From contig DAOWCY010000217.1 of assembly GCA_030639305.1 (NCBI GenBank), forward strand, positions 1-11,865: a stretch of DNA of 11,865 nt, in the 5' to 3' direction. Positions 6,373 to 11,865 of this stretch are shown here, piece by piece. The first letter of the stretch is position 1; every line of letters begins with the position of its first letter. The notes under the pieces were generated by a model that saw only the letters and a program-made list of their open reading frames with translations, was not told the DNA's origin and searched no databases. The translations under genes and the position numbers were made by a program. This DNA comes from JAGLQA01 sp023135565 (GTDB lineage: Bacteria > Acidobacteriota > Aminicenantia > UBA2199).

Positions 6373-6436
6373 GACTATTCCGCAGCGTATTGCAAAATAG
6401 TCGCGACTATTCCGCAATGCGCTGCAAAATAGTCGC
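6373..6436. repeat. Two tandem 32-bp palindromic repeats upstream of the AAA gene
   Basis: Units at 6373-6404 and 6405-6436 are head-to-tail copies. Each starts GACTATTCCGCA, ends TGCAAAATAGTCGC, and differs only in the middle six bases or so. Within each unit GACTATT pairs with AATAGTC; the second unit extends to GCGACTATT/AATAGTCGC, with an inner GCA/TGC. The array directly abuts the -35 box of the AAA promoter (6367-6372), so a regulator-binding role is plausible. The repeats are seen; the role is inferred. Confidence 0.75.
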
Positions 6437-6580
6437 AAACCCGGTTCTAAATGAACAGCCAAAATACGTTTTTTTTCTTTTCTTTGCCGGTCCCTTTTTT
6501 CACTAAATTTCCAGGCCGAGACCACCGGAGCCAAAGGGACGCAGTGCCCAAAAACGGGCAAGAATGGTGTCTAAACTTAG
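6437..6580. other. Non-coding spacer, nothing recognised
   Basis: A T-rich stretch (6471-6482) and a short GC-rich patch (6510-6560) containing CCGGAGCCAAAGGGACGCAG, similar in style to the intergenic elements near 4.9 kb. I see no gene, and composition turns AT-rich from here on. Confidence 0.4.
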
Positions 6581-6581
6581 T

Positions 6582-6752
6582 CAATGTTCAATTTTGGGCT
6601 TTGTGTTGAGAGCTATAAATAGAAGAAAATCCCAAAAGATTTTGGAATTATGTGCTATTAACTCCCCGAGAAAGCACATCATAAAAGCTTTTCGAAAATA
6701 ACTCTTCCTAACACTAATTTCGAGAGAAATTCTATAGGCAGTGAAAAGAAAA
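6582..6752 (+). repeat. Duplicated upstream region, copy A
   Basis: This stretch aligns by eye, with gaps, to 7595-7764. Shared blocks in the same order include CA(A/G)TGTTCAATT(T/A)TGGGC, CCCAAAA, GGAAT, AAAGC-CAT-ATA, AATA--CTTC, and GAGAAATT just before the sigma-54 promoter. The two stretches are an old duplication of one promoter region. Confidence 0.6.
6716..6731. promoter_or_regulatory. Palindrome upstream of sigma-54 promoter 1 (possible activator site)
   Basis: AATTTC-GAGA-GAAATT is a perfect 6-bp inverted repeat centred about 55 bp before the predicted start. A related palindrome lies at the same distance before sigma-54 promoter 2. It is a candidate binding site for the sigma-54 activator encoded at 10055-11524. 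Confidence 0.4.
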
Positions 6753-6768
6753 TGGCATTAAAATTGCA
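6753..6768 (+). promoter_or_regulatory. Sigma-54 promoter of the PLA2-like gene
   Basis: TGGCAT-N5-TTGCA has the -24 GG and -12 GC exactly 10 bp apart and is close to the consensus TGGCAC-N5-TTGCW. The predicted start is about 6779, just ahead of the Shine-Dalgarno GGAGG at 6780-6784, so the leader is only about 12 nt. Confidence 0.8.
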
Positions 6769-6790
6769 ATAGTACTATAGGAGGTAACAA

Positions 6791-7198
6791 ATGAAAGATA
6801 AAACATTAATTATTTTCATCACATTATTTTTTTTGTTTTCTTGTTTTGCGTTTACGGGTAATAGCACTCCCAAACCTACTCCGACGCCCAAGCCGTCCCC
6901 AAAACCCAAACCAAACGGATGTGGGTCTGGTTGGAACGCACCAATCGTACCCGATAAACCTTTCGGCTCAGACTTTACAGATGCGTGCAACAAACATGAC
7001 ACATGCTATTCAACCCCAGGTAAATCCAAAAAAGAGTGTGACAACCAGTTCAATAAAAACATGGGTAAAGTGTGTAAAGACAAGAAAGGTAAAAAACGTT
7101 TGAAGTGCGAAGTTTCCAGAGTAATTTATCACCGGGCCGTTAAAAAAAAATTAGGAAAAAAAGCATATGACAAAGCTCAGGGAAAAAAGAAGAAATGA
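6791..7198 (+). CDS. Secreted phospholipase A2-like protein
   Basis: The 135-residue protein has a hydrophobic signal (5-22). LFSC at 15-18 could be a lipobox, otherwise cleavage would follow AFTG. A short Pro/Lys linker (KPTPTPKPSPKPKP, 28-41) precedes a cysteine-rich domain. NGCGSGW (42-48) fits a calcium-loop region, and DACNKHDTCY (64-73) is the PLA2 active-site helix with the His69-Asp70 pair. Further cysteines at 44, 66, 72, 83, 95 and 106 make an even set for disulfides. The C-terminus is very Lys-rich. Small secreted PLA2s cleave the sn-2 ester of phospholipids; here this is predicted, not shown. Expression should depend on sigma-54. The Shine-Dalgarno is strong. Confidence 0.8.
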   Translation: MKDKTLIIFITLFFLFSCFAFTGNSTPKPTPTPKPSPKPKPNGCGSGWNAPIVPDKPFGSDFTDACNKHDTCYSTPGKSKKECDNQFNKNMGKVCKDKKGKKRLKCEVSRVIYHRAVKKKLGKKAYDKAQGKKKK

Positions 7199-7238
7199 GA
7201 ACGAATCCTAAACGAAAGAAAGCAAGCTTCAAGCTGCG

Positions 7239-7403
7239 ATGAAACTTGACCCGGTTACTGGGAAGATTTTATCGCAAGGGTGCTTTGGGTGGCTACCTGC
7301 TGAGGGGGCCGCCCGGAGTATCCGCCAGGATACCATGACCACCTCGGCGTACTACCAGCGTTTAAATAGCTTTTTATTTTTGGAGGTTAATAATGAAATC
7401 TAA
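7239..7403 (+). other. GC-rich segment with a 54-codon open frame, unknown
   Basis: The frame reads MKLDPVTGKILSQGCFGWLP and runs 54 codons to a TAA inside the start of the next ORF. It has no Shine-Dalgarno. About 7236-7360 is far richer in G+C than the AT-rich DNA on both sides. It also contains nested inverted repeats: GTATCC-GCCA-GGATAC at 7318-7333, and GGTGG near 7288 with CCACC near 7341. It could be a small gene, a fragment of a transferred gene, or a structured leader of the following ORF. I do not recognise it. Confidence 0.25.
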
Positions 7404-7674
7404 ATCATTAATTATTATAATTACATTTATTTCTATTGCATTCGCAGGAAACCGCACGTCGAAGCTATCTCCAATTTCTAAACCGAACGGATGTAGAGAT
7501 AATAAGACTGAAAAATTTATCCTGGGTAAACCTGTGGATTCAGACTTGACAGATACTGCCCAAAAACAGGCAGGAATAGTACCCAAATTTGGGCAGTGTT
7601 CAATTATGGGCGCTGACCGGGGATCAAAACGAAAAAGTTGTTCCCCAAAAATATCGGAATCCCGGGCCACTTAA
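7393..7674 (+). pseudogene. Degenerate, truncated PLA2-like paralogue
   Basis: The open frame has 93 codons and a good Shine-Dalgarno (GGAGG at 7382-7386). Its N-terminal part follows the PLA2-like protein at 6791: MKSKSLIIIITF against MKDKTLIIFITL, AFAGNRTSK against AFTGNSTPK, KPNGC against KPNGC, and DSDLTDTAQKQ against GSDFTDACNKH. The catalytic His-Asp pair and active-site cysteines are lost, and the linker is shortened. From about residue 68 (codons beyond 7595) the frame runs into the copy of the duplicated promoter region, so its C-terminus is not PLA2 sequence. It retains a signal peptide, so a short secreted peptide could still be made, but it cannot be an active phospholipase. Confidence 0.65.
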
Positions 7675-7764
7675 TCTCCGGTAAAGCCCATAATACAACC
7701 CTTTCGGGCGAATAGTCCTTCTAAAACGAATTTTCTGAGAAATTACTGATCTGCGGAGGGAAAT
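7595..7764 (+). repeat. Duplicated upstream region, copy B
   Basis: Counterpart of 6582-6752, with the same ordered blocks and divergence between them. Its first 80 bp are read as the 3' end of the degenerate PLA2-like frame. Confidence 0.6.
7729..7744. promoter_or_regulatory. Palindrome upstream of sigma-54 promoter 2 (possible activator site)
   Basis: AATTTTCTGAGAAATT contains the perfect TTTCT-G-AGAAA palindrome. It lies about 54 bp before the predicted start, the same position as the palindrome at 6716-6731 relative to promoter 1. Confidence 0.4.
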
Positions 7765-7780
7765 TGGCATCGATTTTGCA
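7765..7780 (+). promoter_or_regulatory. Sigma-54 promoter of the small secreted peptide gene
   Basis: TGGCAT-N5-TTGCA, with the same -24 and -12 boxes as promoter 1 and a different 5-bp spacer. The predicted start is about 7791, giving a leader of about 73 nt to the ATG at 7864. Confidence 0.8.
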
Positions 7781-7863
7781 TACATAAATATATGGTAATA
7801 AAAAAATTTACAAAAGAGAAATTAGGCTGCCTTGCAAAAAAAGGTAGGTTAAAAGGAGTAATC

Positions 7864-8043
7864 ATGAAAAAAGTAATTTTAATTTTTGTTGTTTTAATTT
7901 TTGTTTCATCGATTTTATTCACCGCTAGTCCTGGAATTGGCGAGAATTTTTATAAGGAAAACACCAAAATCTTGGTAATAGACCAGTTATGCCTAACGGG
8001 AGAAGTAACATTTTCTGAGATTGCAGCCCCAAGTCCAAATTGA
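7864..8043 (+). CDS. Small secreted peptide, unknown function
   Basis: The 59-residue product is MKKVILIFVVLIFVSSILFT (signal peptide 1 to about 21) followed by a mature part of about 38 residues with one Cys (43) and a Pro/Ser end (AAPSPN). I chose the ATG at 7864 because AAAAGGAG precedes it and because the signal peptide then starts with MKK. The same frame stays open to an ATG at 7792, which would add 24 basic residues, but that ATG sits at the predicted transcription start. It is controlled by its own sigma-54 promoter, a copy of the one before the PLA2-like gene, so the two are likely made together. I recognise no family. It might be a signal, a toxin or bacteriocin-like peptide, or a precursor. 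Confidence 0.55.
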   Translation: MKKVILIFVVLIFVSSILFTASPGIGENFYKENTKILVIDQLCLTGEVTFSEIAAPSPN

Positions 8044-8296
8044 TCCTATGTGATTGCATCAAGGTATGAACATAGATAACAAACAATATACGGGCGTTAT
8101 CGCAAACGTTAAGAGAAAAAGGAAAATAACAAAATGGGTAACTCGAATTGTAAATACTATAAAAAATTTTATATAAAATTATATGAAATTTGCAGCAAGA
8201 GATCGAAAATGCTCACCACTTTCTGTTCATTATCTGAAAAACAGGTAAAAAGAGCCAATTTAGTAATCTTCCTTTAAAAAGTCCAGGAGAAAAACA
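8044..8296. other. AT-rich intergenic stretch
   Basis: A weak inverted repeat (CTATGT 8046-8051 with ACATAG 8070-8075) and a possible sigma-70 promoter (TTGTAA near 8147 with TATAAA about 18 bp on) precede the sensor-kinase frame. No sigma-54 box and no gene were seen. Confidence 0.35.
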
Positions 8297-10035
8297 ATGA
8301 GGTTTATTGAAATATTATTAAATTTCTCGTATAATTTTGTTATGATATTTAAAAGGTTTATGATTTCCCAAAGAGCTAAAAAGGGTAGAAAGAGGTTAAT
8401 AAATGGAAGATTGATTCTTCTCTTGTTGTTTTTTTCGATACCCCTTTTCGGCAAAAAAGATAATATACGTTTCAAACGTATTACTCCAGGAGATGGTCTC
8501 TCCCAAAGTGCTGTTTCATGTATCATTCAAGACAGCGATGGTTTTATGTGGTTCGGCACCCAGGACGGACTTAACAGGTATGATGGATACAACTTTAAAA
8601 TATATAGGCGTGATTCCAATGGTAAGACATCGATATCTGACAATTATATTTGGGCAATTTGTGAATCCCAGGAAAGGTTTCTCTGGATTGGCACTAATGA
8701 TGGCGGTTTAAATAAGTTTGATTGAGAAACGGAAGATTTTACATGTTATAAAAACGACCCGAAAAATCTCGAAAGTTTGAGCGACAATCGTATAAGGTCA
8801 ATTTTTAAAGATAGGAGCGGAGTTTTATGGATTGGGACTGATGGAGGTGGTTTGAATAAGTTTAATCGTGAGAGCGGTGAATTTACACATTATACACAAA
8901 AAAATAGCAGGTTGAGTAATAATTTTATCAATATAATTTTAAATTAGAAGGCTGGGATAAGGATTGGATTTCTACCGACTGGAAAAATCGACGGGCTACT
9001 TATACAAATTTGCCGGGCGGGAACTATATCTTCAGGGTACAGGGGAGTAACAAGGATGGAACCTGGAATAAAAAAGGCGCCTCCATTAAGGTAAAGATTT
9101 TCCCTCCACCCTGGAAAACCTGCCGGGCGTTCACTCTTTATATTTTAGCCGGATTTGGGCTTTTGTTTTTGATTGGGTCCGTATTGTATCAACGGCAAAA
9201 GGTGGTTCATGAACGTTCTGTGTCTCAAAAATTACGAGAGTTTCAGGGCCAATTGATACAGGCAGAAAAAATGGTAAGTGTGGGCACACTGGTTTCAGGT
9301 GTAGCCCATGAGCTAAATAATCCTGCCGGTACAATTATGCTAAACGCTGAATTTTTCTCAAAGGCATGGAAAGATATTGTTCCTATTTTAGATCGCGTTA
9401 ACACCTCAAAGGGAGATTACGAAATAGCGGGTTTACCTTTTAACGAGTCGAAAGAGGAAATAAACCAATTGATACCTGATTTGTTAAATAACGCTCATCG
9501 CATCAAGAATATTATTGAAGAACTAAAAGAGTTTTCCAGGAAAGAAGACTCTCCTGTTAAGCAGCCGATGGAAATCAATAAGGTTATCCAGGCTTCTATA
9601 AATTTAACCAACAATATGATAAAAAAAGCAACCAAAAATTTCTCCTGGGAATCAGAGGAAATTCTACCTGAAATTAGCGGAAGTTTCCAGAGACTTGAGC
9701 AAGTATTTATCAATTTAATACAAAATGCCTGCCAGTCCCTATCCGACAATACTCATGGGATTTACATATCCACCGGTTACGATAATGAGAAAAATGAAAT
9801 AATAGTCAAAATAAAAGATGAAGGCGAAGGCATCGAAGAAAAAGATTTGAAAAAAATCACAGATCCTTTTTTCACTACTAAAAGGAGTAATGGCGGTACG
9901 GGACTTGGTTTGTCAATCTCTTTCCAAATTATAAAGGATCATGGAGGAAGCATTAACTTTGAATCGAAGAAAGGAAAAGGAACCACCGTTTCAGTTCGCC
10001 TCCCTATTACACCTTTAAAAGAAGAAAAAGGATAA
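8297..10035 (+). pseudogene. Broken reg_prop/Y_Y_Y two-component sensor histidine kinase
   Basis: The first frame (8297-8725) has an AGGAG Shine-Dalgarno, a membrane/signal segment (residues 38-52) and reg_prop propeller repeats such as GDGLSQSAVSCIIQDSDGFM and WIGTNDGGLNKFD. It then hits a TGA at 8723, where relatives have Arg (CGA to TGA would explain it). The same frame resumes ETEDFTCYKN and WIGTDGGGLNKFN until a TAG at 8945. The Y_Y_Y domain (YQYNFKLEGWDKDWI) then continues in another frame, open from 8923. Only about three propeller repeats remain where such kinases normally carry many, so roughly two-thirds of the sensor region is missing. The kinase core at the end is complete. The gene seems inactivated as a full-length sensor. 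Confidence 0.8.
9010..10035 (+). CDS. Residual histidine kinase open frame (Y_Y_Y end, TM, HisKA, HATPase)
   Basis: This 341-codon frame from a TTG has the end of the Y_Y_Y domain (1-33), one membrane segment (38-60), a dimerisation/phosphoacceptor helix with the H-box VAHELNNP (His100), the N-box NLIQNACQSL, the G1 box DEGEGI, the F-box DPFFTTK and the G2 box GGTGLGLSI. All catalytic boxes are intact. It ends 19 nt before the response regulator, so the two form an operon. No Shine-Dalgarno stands at the TTG. If made at all, the product would be a membrane kinase without its sensor propeller, possibly constitutive. Confidence 0.6.
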   Translation: MPGGNYIFRVQGSNKDGTWNKKGASIKVKIFPPPWKTCRAFTLYILAGFGLLFLIGSVLYQRQKVVHERSVSQKLREFQGQLIQAEKMVSVGTLVSGVAHELNNPAGTIMLNAEFFSKAWKDIVPILDRVNTSKGDYEIAGLPFNESKEEINQLIPDLLNNAHRIKNIIEELKEFSRKEDSPVKQPMEINKVIQASINLTNNMIKKATKNFSWESEEILPEISGSFQRLEQVFINLIQNACQSLSDNTHGIYISTGYDNEKNEIIVKIKDEGEGIEEKDLKKITDPFFTTKRSNGGTGLGLSISFQIIKDHGGSINFESKKGKGTTVSVRLPITPLKEEKG

Positions 10036-10054
10036 ATATTAAGGAGGTGGTATA

Positions 10055-11524
10055 ATGAGCAGAACACTTTACCCTGAAGACCCGATATTACTTGTGGATG
10101 ATGAGGCATCTTTCTTACGCGGTATGTCTATAAATTTAAAGTCGGAGAAATTCAATAATGTTGAGACCTGCCAGGATAGTCTGGATGTTATGGCAAGGCT
10201 TAAAAAAAAGAAGTATTCCCTCATTTTTCTCGATCTGCTTATGCCAGGGATACGCGGTGAAGAATTGTTACCCCAAATAGTTGAACATTACCCTGATTTG
10301 CCGGTCACCGTCTTAACAGCAGTAGGTGAAGAAGAAACCGCAAAAGGCTGTCTGTATAGTGGTGCCTATGATTACCTGGTAAAGCCGGTCCAAACTTATC
10401 AGTTAATAAATTTAATCGAGAAGGTGTTAAAATATGTCAATGCTCGGAATGAGAATCTTCGATTAAGAGAATCACTCTTTTCTAAAGTCTTGAAAAAACC
10501 GGAGAATTTCAAAAATATTATTACGAAAAATATTAAAATGATAAAAATTTTCAAATATATAGAAGCTATTGCAGAATCAAATGAGCCGGTATTGATTACC
10601 GGTGAAACAGGAGTAGGAAAAGAACTGATAGCCAGGGCAATTCACAAATGCAGCCAACGTAAAGCAAAATGTGTCTCGGTAAATATAGCCGGTTTGAATG
10701 AAGAACTATTTTTAAGTACACTTTTTGGCCATAAACAAGGTGCTTTTACCGGTGCATTTCAAAACAAAATTGGGTTGGTGGAAAAAGCTACTAACGGTAC
10801 TCTTTTCCTTGATGAAATCGGAGATCTTTCAATACCTTCACAGGTTAAGCTATTACGCCTTTTACAGGAGAGAGAATTTTACCCCCTCGGTTCTGAGAAA
10901 CTAAGAAAAACCAATGCCCGGATCATTTTAGCCACAAACAAGAAACTCGATGTGCTGATTGAAAAGGGTGATTTTCGCAAGGACTTCTACCATCGTTTAG
11001 AATACCACTCCATTCATATCCCACCGTTACTGGAACGGAAAGAGGACATCCCGATCCTGGTGAGGAATTTTATTATAGAATCTGCCAGGAAACTCAGAAA
11101 AGACATACCTCAATTTCCGAAAGAAGAACTATCTACTTTGTTAGAAGATTACGATTTCCCCGGAAATATAAGGGAACTTAAAAGTATGATTCACGATGCG
11201 GTAAGTAGAAGTAAGGAAGGAACTCTTTCAATGGATACATTTTATAAAAAAATAGGAATGCCAAAGATAAAGATAGATTATTCTTCCTTCCAGGCTCAAT
11301 TAAATTCTGATTTGGAGAATGCGAATAAGGCTATTTCAAGCAGTTCCTTCCCGAAATTTGAAGAAATAAAAAGAGACTATATTAATAAAATAGAAGAATT
11401 TTACTTAATAAAGTTGATGACGCATTTCAAAGAAAATAAATTAAAGGCATCCAAATATTTTGGGACAAGCCGGTCAACGTTAGAGAGACATTTAGAGAAA
11501 TATGGCATAGAATACAAAAAATAA
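10055..11524 (+). CDS. NtrC-family sigma-54-dependent response regulator
   Basis: The 489-residue protein has a receiver domain (about 9-128) with acidic pocket Asp15/Asp16, phospho-acceptor Asp60 (LIFLDLLMPG), Thr88 and Lys110. The AAA+ domain (about 155-390) has Walker A GETGVGKE (183-190), the sigma-54 contact loop GAFTGA (229-234), Walker B TLFLDEIGD (249-257) and the FPGNIREL motif (368-375). A linker leads to a Fis-type helix-turn-helix (KLKASKYFGTSRSTLERHLE, 462-481). Every part needed to activate sigma-54 RNA polymerase is present. An excellent Shine-Dalgarno (AAGGAGG) precedes the ATG. The partner kinase lies directly upstream but is broken. Two sigma-54 promoters 2.3-3.3 kb upstream are natural local targets. 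Confidence 0.95.
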   Translation: MSRTLYPEDPILLVDDEASFLRGMSINLKSEKFNNVETCQDSLDVMARLKKKKYSLIFLDLLMPGIRGEELLPQIVEHYPDLPVTVLTAVGEEETAKGCLYSGAYDYLVKPVQTYQLINLIEKVLKYVNARNENLRLRESLFSKVLKKPENFKNIITKNIKMIKIFKYIEAIAESNEPVLITGETGVGKELIARAIHKCSQRKAKCVSVNIAGLNEELFLSTLFGHKQGAFTGAFQNKIGLVEKATNGTLFLDEIGDLSIPSQVKLLRLLQEREFYPLGSEKLRKTNARIILATNKKLDVLIEKGDFRKDFYHRLEYHSIHIPPLLERKEDIPILVRNFIIESARKLRKDIPQFPKEELSTLLEDYDFPGNIRELKSMIHDAVSRSKEGTLSMDTFYKKIGMPKIKIDYSSFQAQLNSDLENANKAISSSSFPKFEEIKRDYINKIEEFYLIKLMTHFKENKLKASKYFGTSRSTLERHLEKYGIEYKK

Positions 11525-11573
11525 TTTCCAAATCAATTCCTACATCTTCTTAACATTTTTGCTATCTTATAAT

Positions 11574-11670
11574 AATAATCAGACAATTCCAGCCTTATTT
11601 CAGGTCCGCTTCATCGGGGCGATTCCAGGTCAACTTTCAAAAATTATATTGATTCTTGACTTTAATGCGA
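11574..11670 (-). repeat. 97-bp inverted repeat, right copy (candidate IS end)
   Basis: Inverted copy of 45-141, 95 of 97 positions identical by eye. It lies about 50 bp after the response-regulator stop codon. An ORF from the right ends two codons inside it (Ser-His-stop). The 49-bp stretch before it shows no clear terminator. Confidence 0.75.
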
Positions 11671-11865
11671 GCGATTAGGATGTACGCCGAATCTTTTCAG
11701 CACAGGTCGAACCTGCCGTTTTTTGGGGCATAGAGATAACGCCTTGAAAAGCTCCACTTTGTGCTGCATATGATCAGAATCGAAGTTAAAGAAAGTATCG
11801 GCGCGCCTTTTAATATCATGAATAGGCTGCTGTTTCATTTTCTGTTTATGATAAAGCACAGAGGA
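11662..11865 (-). CDS. C-terminal end of an unrecognised ORF, possibly a transposase
   Basis: The frame is open to the window edge on the minus strand and ends at 11662 inside the 97-bp repeat. The visible part is basic and Phe/His-rich (RRADTFFNFDSDHMQHKVEL, LCPKKRQVRPVLKRFGVHPN, then RSH). I recognise no family. Because it ends just inside a sequence that looks like a mobile-element terminus, a transposase C-terminus is one reasonable reading. It is partial: the start is outside the window. Confidence 0.35.
   Translation of the reverse strand, partial: SSVLYHKQKMKQQPIHDIKRRADTFFNFDSDHMQHKVELFKALSLCPKKRQVRPVLKRFGVHPNRSH

Noticed and set aside
6373..6436. CRISPR array
   Set aside because: Only two units, directly adjacent with no spacer, and no cas genes in the window.
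7287..7301. Third sigma-54 promoter (TGGGTG-N5-CTGCT) before the degenerate PLA2 copy
   Set aside because: GG and GC are 10 bp apart, but the other consensus bases are missing, and it lies in the odd GC-rich island.
8260..8526. Minus-strand frame opposite the kinase start
   Set aside because: It overlaps the recognisable propeller coding sequence and has no family features.

Overview
The window reads as a chromosomal stretch of a Gram-negative, probably anaerobic bacterium. An ECF sigma/anti-sigma pair is followed by a secreted tandem TonB_C protein, and there are a reg_prop/Y_Y_Y sensor kinase, an NtrC-type sigma-54 activator and many GC-rich intergenic hairpins. This mix recalls Acidobacteriota/Aminicenantes-like genomes, but that placement is inference. 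Composition changes along the window: roughly 1-6340 is mixed GC, while 6440-11670 is clearly AT-rich and looks like accessory DNA.

Layout. (1) 1-141: a 97-bp repeat lying over the 3' end of a small antitoxin-like gene. (2) 388-535: divergent sigma-70 promoters, then an exported creatininase-family protein (536-1381). (3) 1432-2190: a leaderless MNT nucleotidyltransferase/HEPN toxin-antitoxin pair. (4) 2290-4753: ECF sigma factor, ZAS-type anti-sigma factor and a secreted protein with two TonB_C domains, closed by a strong terminator. (5) 4909-5203: copies of an intergenic hairpin element. (6) 5204-6337, minus strand: AAA ATPase with a DUF4143/nuclease-like C-terminus, with a leaderless promoter and two tandem 32-bp palindromic repeats just upstream. 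(7) 6580-8043: two near-canonical sigma-54 promoters in duplicated upstream regions. One drives a secreted phospholipase A2-like protein, the other a 59-residue secreted peptide. Between them lie a degenerate PLA2-like copy and a GC-rich segment of unknown origin. (8) 8297-10035: a reg_prop/Y_Y_Y histidine kinase broken by a nonsense codon and a large internal loss with a frame change. (9) 10055-11524: an intact NtrC-family sigma-54 response regulator. (10) 11574-11865: the second, inverted copy of the 97-bp repeat and the end of an unrecognised minus-strand ORF.

How it fits together. The most interesting part is 6.6-11.5 kb. Two sigma-54 promoters with matching upstream palindromes control genes for secreted proteins, and the next genes downstream are a sensor kinase and a sigma-54 activator. 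This looks like a local regulon for a secreted PLA2-like effector and a peptide whose sensor half has decayed. The inverted repeat near both window ends suggests that the 11.4-kb interior lies between two copies of the same mobile-element end.
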